Assembly: GCA_002304925.1 (NCBI GenBank)
Contig: DBPT01000031.1
Coordinates: 1 to 64,000 of the forward strand
Source of the DNA: Prolixibacteraceae bacterium UBA1413
GTDB lineage: Bacteria > Bacteroidota > Bacteroidia > Bacteroidales > Prolixibacteraceae
Length of the DNA: 64,000 nucleotides
Direction of reading: 5' to 3'
Part shown: one piece after another, positions 28,608-36,916 of the stretch
How positions within the stretch are numbered: the stretch's first letter is position 1
Layout of the letters: each line of letters begins with the position of its first letter
Program-made: the position numbers and the translations under genes
Notes under the pieces: model-generated
Databases searched by the model: none
The model's input: only the letters and a program-made list of their open reading frames with translations
Told to the model about the DNA's origin: nothing

Positions 28608-29090
28608 ATGAATACAAATGAATTTATCGAAATCGTTCCTGATATTGATGCGTTGGATGAGAAAATTCTTAAGCTGATCACCAAAAATGCCAGGATTCCT
28701 TTTCTGGAAGTAGCCCGTGAATGCGGTGTTTCAGGAGCTGCCATACATCAGAGGGTGCAGCGTCTTCTCAACATCGGAGTGGTTTCAGGAAGCGAATTTA
28801 TTATCAATCCCCAGAAAATGGGGTACAATACCTGTGCCTACATGGGAATATACCTCGACAAGGCCACCTTCCACAAAAAAGTGGTGGAAGAACTGGAAAA
28901 GATTCCTGAAATTGTGGAATGTCATTACATTACAGGACAGTATGCCATTTTCGTCAAGATGCAGACCAAAACCAACAAACACCTGAAAAAACTGATCGAG
29001 GAGCAGATTCAGCCCATCGAGGGGATTTCCCGGACTGAAACCTTTATTTCACTGGAACAGGAGTTCAAAAGACAGGTCCCGGTAATATAG
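28608..29090 (+). CDS. Lrp/AsnC-family transcriptional regulator, copy 1
   Basis: The 160-residue product has an N-terminal winged helix-turn-helix (residues 15-70: LDEKILKLITKNARIPFLEV, then AIHQRVQRLLNIGVVSGSEF) and a C-terminal RAM/ligand-binding domain (about 75-150). The latter includes VECHYITGQYAIFVKMQT and ends in GISRTETFISLEQ. Lrp-type proteins sense amino acids and control amino-acid metabolism as oligomers. It is 24 bp upstream of a clear paralogue with the same layout. The ligand cannot be read from sequence. Confidence 0.9.
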   Translation: MNTNEFIEIVPDIDALDEKILKLITKNARIPFLEVARECGVSGAAIHQRVQRLLNIGVVSGSEFIINPQKMGYNTCAYMGIYLDKATFHKKVVEELEKIPEIVECHYITGQYAIFVKMQTKTNKHLKKLIEEQIQPIEGISRTETFISLEQEFKRQVPVI

Positions 29091-29113
29091 AACCTAACCA
29101 AACCAGAACGATA

Positions 29114-29581
29114 ATGACATTAAGGAACCATCTGGATGAAGCTGACCTGAAGATTCTTAATATCATCAGCCGGAATGCACGTATCCCTTTCAAGGATGTT
29201 GCCAGCGAAGTTGGCATATCAAGGGCTGCCGTGCATCAACGGGTTAACCGTATGATTGAACTTGGCGTGATCACCGGCTCGGGTTATTATGTCAATCCGA
29301 AAAAGATCGATTACCGTACCTGCACGTATATTGGGATTTTCCTGGAAAAGGGAGGGATTTATACCGATGTGACTGAAAAGCTGAAGGAGATCCAGGAAGT
29401 GGTGGAATGTCATTACACTACGGGACAGTACGGGATTTTCATCAAGGTATATGCCAAGGACAACGAGCATCTGAAAAGTCTTCTCAGCGAGCAGATTCAG
29501 AAGATTCCGGGGATTTCGAGCACCGAAACCATCATTTCCCTGGAAGAGACTTTCCGTCGCACCTTACCCGTTTATTCTTAA
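29114..29581 (+). CDS. Lrp/AsnC-family transcriptional regulator, copy 2
   Basis: The 155-residue product has the same two domains as the gene before it: winged helix (LKILNIISRNARIPFKDVAS, AAVHQRVNRMIELGVITGSG) and RAM domain (VVECHYTTGQYGIFIKVYA, GISSTETIISLEE). The pair shares strong local identity, so it arose by tandem duplication and may form mixed oligomers. Its stop overlaps the stop of convergent rlmB by four bases at the palindrome CTTAAG. Confidence 0.9.
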   Translation: MTLRNHLDEADLKILNIISRNARIPFKDVASEVGISRAAVHQRVNRMIELGVITGSGYYVNPKKIDYRTCTYIGIFLEKGGIYTDVTEKLKEIQEVVECHYTTGQYGIFIKVYAKDNEHLKSLLSEQIQKIPGISSTETIISLEETFRRTLPVYS

Positions 29582-30339
29582 GAGGCATTCCTTTGCCTGA
29601 CGGCTTCGAAGAGCATCAAGGAAGCTGCCACTGACACGTTCAGGGAACCTATTTTTCCGAAGAGGGGTATTTTAACCAGCTCATCCGCTTTTTGCAGAAG
29701 AATCGGGGAAATGCCATGTTCTTCAGAGCCAACGATAATGGCCAAAGGGCCTGCCATGACAGCGGCAGTGTATAGATTACCCCCCTTTTCGGTGGCAGCC
29801 ACCACCCTGACCCCTGACTGACGGAGAAAGTCCACGGCCTTGCCGGGGTTGCTGACCCTGCATACCGGAACCAGGTTCAAGGCTCCGGCGGAGGTCTTCA
29901 TGGCATCTTCGTTTACCCGTGCCGCTCCTTTTTCAGGGATGATCACGGCATGGACACCCGCGCATTCAGCCGAACGGACGATCGCCCCGAAATTGCGCAC
30001 ATCGGTGACCTGGTCAAGTACCAGGATCAGCGGATCCTCCCCCCGCTCGTAAATTCCGGGAAGCAGATCTTCCAGCCGGTGAAATTCCACCACTGACAAC
30101 AGAGCGATAACTCCCTGATGATTCTTGCGGGTGATCCGATCCATTTTTTCTGCCGGAACATACTGAAACGCCACCCCATTCTCCCTGATCAGACCGTAGA
30201 GTTCTCCGAACAACTCGTTCGACAGGCCATTCCTGATCAACACCTTGTCAATCGGCCTGCCGGCACGGATGGCCTCCATGACCGCACGGGTACCGAAAAT
30301 AAAATCGTCACGCCTTACCACCGCTTTTTTGCTTTCCAT
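29578..30339 (-). CDS. rlmB: 23S rRNA 2'-O-methyltransferase, TrmH/SpoU family
   Basis: The 253-residue product has an N-terminal substrate-binding domain (FIFGTRAVMEAIRAGRPIDK) and the SPOUT knot with its three signature motifs: LVLDQVTDVRNFGAIVRSAE, PLAIIVGSEEHGI and VKIPLFGKIGSLNVSVAASL. This is the RlmB/YsgA group that methylates 23S rRNA (Gm2251 in E. coli). The start codon lies within the 3' end of the upstream ABC-F gene (25-base overlap, different frame), so the two genes are coupled. Confidence 0.9.
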   Translation of the reverse strand: MESKKAVVRRDDFIFGTRAVMEAIRAGRPIDKVLIRNGLSNELFGELYGLIRENGVAFQYVPAEKMDRITRKNHQGVIALLSVVEFHRLEDLLPGIYERGEDPLILVLDQVTDVRNFGAIVRSAECAGVHAVIIPEKGAARVNEDAMKTSAGALNLVPVCRVSNPGKAVDFLRQSGVRVVAATEKGGNLYTAAVMAGPLAIIVGSEEHGISPILLQKADELVKIPLFGKIGSLNVSVAASLMLFEAVRQRNAS

Positions 30340-32276
30340 ATCTCCAGTTCTTCATGTTCTCTTTCCCATTCCCTGAACGCATCGGCCAATTCTTCCCTTT
30401 TTGCCTCATATTTTTCAAATACGTCGGCCGGGGTGATCCCTGAGGAACCGGATAGCAGGAGATCCATGGCCGCCAATTCCTTTTCCAGGCTGGCAATAGA
30501 CTCTTCCCGGGCCGCAATGCTCCTCTCAATCCGTGAAATGGAACGGTTGATGTTTTTCTTTTCCTCAAAAGAAATTCCCGGTTCCCCCTCTTCTCCCGTG
30601 GATTTCAGGCTTTCGGCCGCTCCCTGTCCGGCGGTTGGAGTCGCCCTGGCTTCCAGCTGACGCAGGGAGTCCAGCTTTTTCTTCCTAAGGAAATCGTATA
30701 TCCCTCCCAAATGCTGCCTGATCTTTTTGTCCCGGAACTCATAAACGCAATCGACAAGGCCATCCAGGAATTCCCTGTCATGGGAAACCACCAGAATGGT
30801 GCCATCGAAAGCAATGAGCGCTTTTTTAAGCAGCTCTTTGGAACGCATATCGAGGTGGTTGGTAGGTTCATCCAGAACCAGAAAGTTCACTGGTTCCAAC
30901 AAGAGACGGATCATTGCCAGCCGGGACCGTTCTCCCCCTGACAAAACACTCACCTTTTTATCCACATCCTCCCCCGAAAAGAGAAAGGCTCCCAGCAGGT
31001 CACGGATTTTCGTGCGGATCTCCCCGACAGCAACCCGGTCAATGGTTTCCAGAACCGTCAGGTTCTGATCCAAAAGGTCAGCCTGGTTCTGGGCAAAATA
31101 ACCGGTTTTTACATTGTGCCCGGTCTTCACCGAACCGGTGTACCCGATTTCACCCATGATGATCCGGGCCAGGGTGGTCTTCCCTTCTCCGTTCCGCCCG
31201 ACAAATGCCACCTTGTTTCCCCTTTCGATGGTCAGGTCAATGTGTTCGAGGACCTTCAGAGACCCGTAACTTTTTGAAACTGAACGGCATTCTGTCACCA
31301 CCTGTCCGGAACGGGGTGCCGGTGCAAACCGGATATTCAGGAAGGCATCATCTTCAGGTTCAATTTCAAGCCGGTCGATACGGTCGAGGGCTTTTATGCG
31401 CGACTGAACCTGCACTGCCTTGGTGGCCTTGTATCTGAAACGCTCGATAAACCTTTCGGTTTCCTCAATCATTTTCTGCTGGTTGCGATAGGCAGCCAGT
31501 TGCTGTTCGCGCTGCTCCCCCTTCCATTTCACAAAAGAAGAGTAGTTCATTTTCTGGTCTGAAATGCGCCCCAGTGAAATTTCAATGGTCCGGGTGGTCA
31601 CATTATCCAAAAATGCCCGGTCATGAGAAACCAGTACCACCGCACCCCTGTAATTCCTCAGAAAATCTTCAAGCCACTGGATCGATTCGATGTCCAGATG
31701 GTTGGTGGGCTCATCCAGTAAAAAGAGATCAGGTTTACGGAGCAACAGCTTCGCCAATTCAATCCGCATCCTCCACCCGCCACTGAATTCTGCGGTTTTC
31801 CTCCCGAAATCGCTCCGTTCAAATCCCAGTCCGATAAGGGTCTGTTCCAGTTCAGCCTCATAGTTGTCACCCCCCAGGATCCGGTAAAGGTCACTCTTTT
31901 CATGGACGACTTCCAGTAACCGGAGGTAGGTTTCGCTGTGAAAATCCCTTCTTACCAATATGTCGTGATTTAGCGCCTCAATCTCCTCCTTCAGCGCCAG
32001 CAACGGAGCAAATGCCAGTTTTGCTTCCTCCCAGACGGTATGGGTGTCGGTAACCGCCATCTGCTGGGGCAGATACCCGATCGTAAGCTCCTTGGGAAGT
32101 GATACTTTGCCCGAAGAGGGCTGGTCAATTCCGGCAATGATCTTTAACAAGGTGGTCTTCCCCGCCCCGTTCTTACCGGTAAGGCCAATCCTGTCACGGG
32201 AATTGATCAGAAAACTGATCTCCCTGAATAACTCAAATCCCCCAAAATGCAGCGATATCTTTTCAACTGAAACCAT
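30315..32276 (-). CDS. ABC-F family ATPase (Uup/YbiT-like)
   Basis: The 653-residue soluble protein has two ATP-binding cassettes and no membrane segments. Walker A motifs are GLTGKNGAGKTTLL and FVGRNGEGKTTLA; signature motifs are FSGGWRMRIELAK and LSGGERSRLAMIR; each Walker B ends DEPTNHLD. Between the cassettes lies the P-site tRNA interaction linker, and a C-terminal coiled coil (about residues 560-650; ISRIERSIAAREESI) follows. The arrangement resembles Uup. ABC-F proteins act on ribosomes. It is cotranscribed with rlmB and probably with the NYN-LOTUS gene, 8 bp upstream. Confidence 0.9.
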   Translation of the reverse strand: MVSVEKISLHFGGFELFREISFLINSRDRIGLTGKNGAGKTTLLKIIAGIDQPSSGKVSLPKELTIGYLPQQMAVTDTHTVWEEAKLAFAPLLALKEEIEALNHDILVRRDFHSETYLRLLEVVHEKSDLYRILGGDNYEAELEQTLIGLGFERSDFGRKTAEFSGGWRMRIELAKLLLRKPDLFLLDEPTNHLDIESIQWLEDFLRNYRGAVVLVSHDRAFLDNVTTRTIEISLGRISDQKMNYSSFVKWKGEQREQQLAAYRNQQKMIEETERFIERFRYKATKAVQVQSRIKALDRIDRLEIEPEDDAFLNIRFAPAPRSGQVVTECRSVSKSYGSLKVLEHIDLTIERGNKVAFVGRNGEGKTTLARIIMGEIGYTGSVKTGHNVKTGYFAQNQADLLDQNLTVLETIDRVAVGEIRTKIRDLLGAFLFSGEDVDKKVSVLSGGERSRLAMIRLLLEPVNFLVLDEPTNHLDMRSKELLKKALIAFDGTILVVSHDREFLDGLVDCVYEFRDKKIRQHLGGIYDFLRKKKLDSLRQLEARATPTAGQGAAESLKSTGEEGEPGISFEEKKNINRSISRIERSIAAREESIASLEKELAAMDLLLSGSSGITPADVFEKYEAKREELADAFREWEREHEELEIWKAKKRW

Positions 32277-32284
32277 GCGATGAC

Positions 32285-33205
32285 CTATTTTTTCTGGGGA
32301 TCGGCCGGCCGGGTTTCCGTAGGTTTTGAGGCAGCCGGTTTTGCCCCTGACTTACCTGCCCCTGACTGTTTCCGCGAGGCAGATTTCTGTCCGGCGCTGC
32401 TCTGGGGAACAGGTTTCCTTAAAGCTGCAGGCGATTCCGGAATTACCTTTCTGATCCGGATATAGACCAGCTTGATATTGGCCTTTTCAGTCTTCCGTTC
32501 ATCAATTTCAAAGTTCTTGTTCAAAGCCTTCAGCATGGGGGTTAACTTGCCGAATCCGTAGTTACGGGGATCGAATTCAGGTTTTTTCTTGTTGATCAAA
32601 CTGCCCACATCACCCAAAAATGCCCATCCATCCTCGTCAGCAAGGTCATTAATGGTGGACGATATGAGGTTGATCGTCTCTTTATCGACACTCTGGAGCG
32701 ACTTTTGAACCGGCATAAAGGTGCCGCTCCTGACTTCTTCGGCAGGAGTTTCTTCAAATGGCGCGTTAAGGATTTCCAGGAAAATAAATTTGTCACATGC
32801 GGTAATAAACGGGTTGGGGGTTTTCTTCTCCCCGATGCCAATCACCCTCATTCCCGATTCCCGGAGCCGAATGGCCAACCTGGTAAAATCACTGTCACTT
32901 GACACGAGGCAAAAACCATCCACCTTTCCCGAATATAAAATATCCATGGCATCGATGATCATGGCAGAGTCTGACGAATTCTTGCCTGAGGTATAACTGT
33001 ACTGCTGGATAGGAGTGATTGCGTTTTCCAGGAGGACACCTTTCCATCCCGAGGTCTGGGAACGGGTCCAGTCACCGTAAATCCGCTTGGTAGTAGGTAC
33101 TCCATACTTGGCAATCTCTTCCAACATGGATTTAACATTATGATACGGAACATTTTCGGCGTCGATCAGGACAGCCAGTTTGAGTTCCTTGTTGTCATCT
33201 ATCAT
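32285..33205 (-). CDS. NYN-domain protein with LOTUS/OST-HTH domain
   Basis: The 306-residue product begins with a NYN (PIN-like) nuclease fold: LAVLIDAENVPYHNVKSM supplies the first acidic residue (Asp near 14), SSDSAMIIDAMDILYSGKVD and LVSSDSDFTRLAIRLRE the others. Residues about 165-245 (INLISSTINDLADEDGWAFL, GDVGSLINKKKPEFDPRNYG) form a LOTUS/OST-HTH domain, which binds RNA. The tail is rich in Lys, Ala and Pro. Bacterial NYN-LOTUS proteins are thought to act in RNA processing or decay, but the target is not established. An exact -7 box lies 22 bases upstream. It leads the operon with ABC-F and rlmB. Confidence 0.9.
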   Translation of the reverse strand: MIDDNKELKLAVLIDAENVPYHNVKSMLEEIAKYGVPTTKRIYGDWTRSQTSGWKGVLLENAITPIQQYSYTSGKNSSDSAMIIDAMDILYSGKVDGFCLVSSDSDFTRLAIRLRESGMRVIGIGEKKTPNPFITACDKFIFLEILNAPFEETPAEEVRSGTFMPVQKSLQSVDKETINLISSTINDLADEDGWAFLGDVGSLINKKKPEFDPRNYGFGKLTPMLKALNKNFEIDERKTEKANIKLVYIRIRKVIPESPAALRKPVPQSSAGQKSASRKQSGAGKSGAKPAASKPTETRPADPQKK

Positions 33206-33226
33206 CGGTAATCAATTAAAATTGTG

Positions 33227-33234
33227 CAAAGGTA
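33227..33234 (-). promoter_or_regulatory. Bacteroidota -7 promoter element for NYN-LOTUS operon
   Basis: On the minus strand the bases read TACCTTTG, an exact TAnnTTTG box, 22 bases before the 33205 start codon. Confidence 0.55.
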
Positions 33235-33282
33235 AAGCTTTTGCGGTGGAATTAAGAGAAATAGTTAATTTTAAGGTCAAGA

Positions 33283-33381
33283 AACCTTCGGCCTGCCTTG
33301 CCTTATCCAACCACATTTCGCCATAGCTTCAGCGTTGGCGCAAACTCCGGAAAGCAAAGACGAAGGTTCAGGTTCAGGAGG
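33283..33381. repeat. Palindromic element with short hexamer tail
   Basis: AACCTTCG (33283-33290) and CGAAGGTT (33361-33368) are perfect 8-bp terminal inverted repeats around an 86-bp block. Inside it CGCCA (33319-33323) pairs with TGGCG (33336-33340) around TAGCTTCAGC. The right end continues GGTTCAGGTTCAGG, in 6-base register. A TAGCTTCAGC core recurs at 48111-48120. This resembles a small mobile or structural repeat; no coding capacity. Confidence 0.5.
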
Positions 33382-33411
33382 AGTACTTAACGTAATAATA
33401 AGAACGAAATC

Positions 33412-33921
33412 ATGGAAAGGATGGAGATAAATAACGGGGACATAACCCGGTTGGAGGTGGATGCCATTGTGAATGCCGCTAACAGTACGTTGCTGGGAGG
33501 CGGAGGGGTGGACGGGGCGATTCACCGGGCTGCCGGTCCGGAACTGCTGGAGGAGTGTCGCCAACTGGATGGGTGTCCGACCGGGGAAGCCCGGCTCACC
33601 AAAGGGTACAGGTTGCCTGCCAAATGGGTCATTCACGCAGTTGGACCGGTGTGGAACGGGGGCCAGGGCAAGGAGGCGGAGAAGCTGGCCTCGGCCTACC
33701 GGTCGAGCCTGGAGATCGCCCGGAACCACCGGATGAAAAGCATTGCCTTCCCCAATATCAGCACGGGGATCTATGGCTACCCCAAGGAGCAGGCCGCCAT
33801 AGTGGCCATCCGGACAGTCCGCAAATTTTTGGCGGAGAACGAGTGGCCGGAGAAGGTGATTTTTGCCATCTTTGATCAGGAAAATCTGACCATATACCGG
33901 GAGATCCTTGAAGGATATTAG
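33412..33921 (+). CDS. Macrodomain protein, O-acetyl-ADP-ribose deacetylase-like
   Basis: The 169-residue product is a single macrodomain of the YmdB/MacroD type. [20 protein letters not shown] opens the fold, followed by the ADP-ribose loop [20 protein letters not shown], then VIHAVGPVW and the second loop [17 protein letters not shown]. Such proteins hydrolyse O-acetyl-ADP-ribose and can remove ADP-ribose from acidic residues. The Asn-Ala-Ala-Asn and GGGGVDG motifs are intact, so activity is expected. A second Met at codon 4 is a possible start. It stands alone between a palindromic repeat and ettA, with higher GC than its surroundings. Confidence 0.93.
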   Translation: MERMEINNGDITRLEVDAIVNAANSTLLGGGGVDGAIHRAAGPELLEECRQLDGCPTGEARLTKGYRLPAKWVIHAVGPVWNGGQGKEAEKLASAYRSSLEIARNHRMKSIAFPNISTGIYGYPKEQAAIVAIRTVRKFLAENEWPEKVIFAIFDQENLTIYREILEGY

Positions 33922-34024
33922 AATTAGAATTAGGATATCAGAAAATCAGAAAATCAGAATAACCGGTTATCAGCCGAAGGCACCGGCAAGCGATAATTGA
34001 AAACAAGACTTTAATATTAATTCT

Positions 34025-35710
34025 ATGGCTGACGACAAGCAGATTATTTTCTCGATGTACAAGGTAAGCAAGATTTACCCTCCCAACAAGATGGTCATTA
34101 AAGACATCTCCCTCTCCTTTTTTCTGGGTGCCAAAATCGGCATCATCGGATTGAACGGAAGCGGTAAGTCAACGTTGTTACGGATCATTGCCGGGCAGGA
34201 CAACTCCTTCAACGGGGAGTTGGTTTTCTCGCCGGGTTATACCGTGGGATTGCTGGATCAGGATCCCCTCCTCGACGGGAGCAAAACCGTCAAAGAAGTC
34301 GTGCAGGAGGGGGTGCAGGAGGTTGTGGACATTCTGAAGGCCTATGAGGATATCAACCTGCAATTCGGTCTGCCCGAGGTGTATGAGGATCCGGAGAAGA
34401 TGGATGAACTGATGGCAGAGCAGGCTGTTTTGCAGGAGAAGATTGACCAGCACGATGCATGGAATCTGGACACCCGCCTGGAACGGGCTATGGATGCCCT
34501 GCAGTGCCCGCCCGATGACCAGCCCGTGAGAGAACTTTCGGGAGGGGAAAGGCGCCGGGTTGCTCTTTGCCGGCTCCTTCTGCAGGAACCCGATGTGCTG
34601 CTGTTAGACGAGCCCACCAACCACCTTGATGCCGAGAGCATCCTCTGGCTGGAACAACATCTCCAGCAGTATAAGGGTACCGTGATCTGCATCACCCACG
34701 ACCGCTATTTTCTCGACAATGTTGCCGGATGGATCCTCGAACTCGACCGGGGACAAGGAATTCCGTGGAAAGGGAACTACTCCTCCTGGCTGGAGCAAAA
34801 AGCAAAACGGCTGGAACTGGAGGAAAAGGGGATGTCGAAGCGGCGGAAGACCCTGGAGCGGGAGCTCGAGTGGGTACGCATGTCGCCCAAGGCCCGCCAG
34901 GCCAAGTCAAAAGCCCGGCTTTCAGCATACGACCGGCTTCTTAACGAAGATGTCAGGCAAAAGGAGGAAAAACTGGAAATTTACATCCCCAACGGCCCCA
35001 GACTGGGCGACAGGGTCATTGACATGGAAAAGGTATCCAAAGGGTATGGAGATCGCATCCTCTTCCAGGATCTCGGATTTTCGCTTCCCCCCAACGGTAT
35101 CATCGGGGTGATCGGACCTAACGGAGCAGGAAAGACCACCCTCTTCAGGCTGATCATGGGGATGGAGGAAGCCGACAGCGGGACCATCAGCATCGGGAAG
35201 AGCGTCAGGCTAAGCTATGTCGACCAGACCCACAAGGCCATCGATCCCGAAAAATCGGTGTTTGAGGTAATTTCAGGAGGCCTCGACAACATGATGCTGG
35301 GGGGTAAGCCGGCCAATTCCCGCGCCTATGTGGCCAGGTTTAATTTTTCGGGGTCTGACCAGGAAAAGAAATGCGGTGTCCTTTCTGGAGGGGAACGGAA
35401 CCGGCTCCACCTGGCCCTGGCCTTGAAATCGGAAGGCAACGTGCTGCTCCTCGACGAACCCACCAACGACATCGATGTCAACACGTTGCGGGCTTTAGAG
35501 GAAGGCCTGGAAGCCTTTGCCGGCTGTGCTGTGGTCATCAGCCACGACCGCTGGTTCCTCGACCGGATCGCCACCCATATCCTTGCTTTCGAAGGAGATG
35601 CGCATGTCCACTTTTTCGAGGGCTCCTTCTCGGAATACGAGGAAAACCGCAAACGACGCCTGGGAGACGAAACCCCCAAACGGTTCAGGTACAGGAAGCT
35701 CACAAAATAA
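34025..35710 (+). CDS. ettA: Energy-dependent translational throttle protein EttA (ABC-F)
   Basis: The 561-residue product is an ABC-F ATPase close to EttA: IIFSMYKVSKIYPPNKMVIK at the start, Walker A GLNGSGKSTLLR and GPNGAGKTTLFR, signature motifs ELSGGERRRVALCR and LSGGERNRLHLAL, and Walker B ending DEPTNHLD and DEPTNDID. The arm and the linker with MSKRRKTLERELEWVRMSPK, which contacts tRNA in the E site, are typical. EttA gates translation elongation in response to ATP/ADP. The length matches the family. Its stop is followed at once by the longest hexamer-repeat island in this window. Confidence 0.94.
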   Translation: MADDKQIIFSMYKVSKIYPPNKMVIKDISLSFFLGAKIGIIGLNGSGKSTLLRIIAGQDNSFNGELVFSPGYTVGLLDQDPLLDGSKTVKEVVQEGVQEVVDILKAYEDINLQFGLPEVYEDPEKMDELMAEQAVLQEKIDQHDAWNLDTRLERAMDALQCPPDDQPVRELSGGERRRVALCRLLLQEPDVLLLDEPTNHLDAESILWLEQHLQQYKGTVICITHDRYFLDNVAGWILELDRGQGIPWKGNYSSWLEQKAKRLELEEKGMSKRRKTLERELEWVRMSPKARQAKSKARLSAYDRLLNEDVRQKEEKLEIYIPNGPRLGDRVIDMEKVSKGYGDRILFQDLGFSLPPNGIIGVIGPNGAGKTTLFRLIMGMEEADSGTISIGKSVRLSYVDQTHKAIDPEKSVFEVISGGLDNMMLGGKPANSRAYVARFNFSGSDQEKKCGVLSGGERNRLHLALALKSEGNVLLLDEPTNDIDVNTLRALEEGLEAFAGCAVVISHDRWFLDRIATHILAFEGDAHVHFFEGSFSEYEENRKRRLGDETPKRFRYRKLTK

Positions 35711-35860
35711 GGTTGAGGTTGAGACAGAGGAAGAGGAAGAGGTAGAGGTAGAGGTAGAGGTGGAGGTAGAGGTAGAGGTGGAGGTGGAGATGGAGATGGA
35801 GATGGAGATGGAGGTTGAGGCGAAGGCTGAAACGGAGGTAGAGACGGAGGTAAGGAATGA
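35711..35860 (+). repeat. Long GAGGTA/GAGGTT hexamer repeat island
   Basis: Immediately after the ettA stop about 25 consecutive 6-base units read mostly GAGGTA, GAGGTG, GAGATG, GAGGAA and GAGGTT. Neighbouring units are often identical (three GAGGTA, four GAGATG), a sign of local duplication. On the plus strand it would encode Glu-Val/Glu-Met runs, but the ettA frame stops before it. It ends at the convergent tsaD stop (35873). Such tracts can change length by slippage. Confidence 0.9.
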
Positions 35861-35872
35861 GGTTCAAATTCG

Positions 35873-36916
35873 TCAGAGGTGGGTCCTGGCAAAGGGAACT
35901 ACCTGCTGCGACGTGAAATCTCCCCTGAGATATTTGTAATAGCCTGCAATGGCGATCATGGCCGCATTGTCCATGGTATATTCGAATTCCGGAATATAAA
36001 TATTCCATTTCCGTTTGCCGGACTCCTTGTGCAGGGCTTCCCGGAGGCCTGAATTGGCAGATACCCCGCCGGCAATGGCAATCTCACGTATCCGCGTTTG
36101 TTTGGCCGCCTTGACAAGCTTTTGCATCAGAATATCCACGATGGTTTTTTGCAGTGAGGCACTCAGATCAGCTTTGTTTTCCTCGATAAAAGAAGGATTT
36201 TCCTCCAACCGGTCACGCAAAAAATAGAGAAAATTGGTCTTGAGTCCGCTGAAACTGTAAGCGAGCCCTTTGATAAGGGGTTTTGTAAAGGTGAAGCGGC
36301 CGGGATCCCCTTCCCGGGCCAGTTTATCTATAAAAGGACCTCCGGGATAGGGAAGGTCCATCACTTTGGCGCACTTGTCGAAGGCCTCTCCTGCCGCATC
36401 ATCGATAGTTTGCCCGATCACCTCCATATGGAGGTGGTCTTTCACCAGGATGATCTGTGAGTTGCCGCCTGATACGAGCAGACAGAGAAACGGGAATCCC
36501 GGGGTTTTGCGATCCCGGCCTTCCTCCCTGATAAACAAGGCAAGGACATGTGCCTGAAGGTGATTCACCTCTATAAGCGGAATATCCAGAGCCAACGCAA
36601 AACCTTTGGCAAAAGAGGTTCCCACAAGGAGGGAACCCAGCAATCCTGGCCCCCGCGTAAAAGCCACTGCCGAAAGCTGTTTTTTGGAAACACCCGCCCT
36701 CTTCAGAGCCACATCCACCACAGGAATCATGTTTTGCTGATGCGCCCGGGAAGCCAGTTCAGGAACCACCCCCCCAAAGGCTTCATGGACCTTCTGACCG
36801 GCCACAACATTCGAAAGGATGGTATCATTCCTGATCACCGCCGCCGAAGTATCATCACAGGATGACTCTATCGCCAGGATATAAACATCACATGTTGAAG
36901 ATTTACCCGTGACCAT
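35873..36916 (-). CDS. tsaD: tRNA N6-adenosine threonylcarbamoyltransferase
   Basis: TsaD transfers threonylcarbamoyl from TC-AMP to A37 of ANN-reading tRNAs. Starting at MVTGKSSTCD gives 347 residues, the usual length; a longer in-frame start at 37006 would run through the promoter region of the divergent gene. Motifs are complete: ILAIESSCDDTSAAV, the iron-binding pair in VNHLQAHVLA, SGGNSQII, FDKCAKVMDLPYPGGP, IAIAGGVSANSGLR and EFEYTMDNAAMIA. It is essential in most bacteria. The first codon overlaps the 5' end of the divergent TamB-like gene as drawn. Confidence 0.95.
   Translation of the reverse strand: MVTGKSSTCDVYILAIESSCDDTSAAVIRNDTILSNVVAGQKVHEAFGGVVPELASRAHQQNMIPVVDVALKRAGVSKKQLSAVAFTRGPGLLGSLLVGTSFAKGFALALDIPLIEVNHLQAHVLALFIREEGRDRKTPGFPFLCLLVSGGNSQIILVKDHLHMEVIGQTIDDAAGEAFDKCAKVMDLPYPGGPFIDKLAREGDPGRFTFTKPLIKGLAYSFSGLKTNFLYFLRDRLEENPSFIEENKADLSASLQKTIVDILMQKLVKAAKQTRIREIAIAGGVSANSGLREALHKESGKRKWNIYIPEFEYTMDNAAMIAIAGYYKYLRGDFTSQQVVPFARTHL

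Noticed and set aside
35517..35939. Glu-Val/Glu-Met repeat peptide
   Set aside because: It is created by reading the GAGGTA hexamer tract in an out-of-register frame of ettA; no start signal and no homologue-like features.
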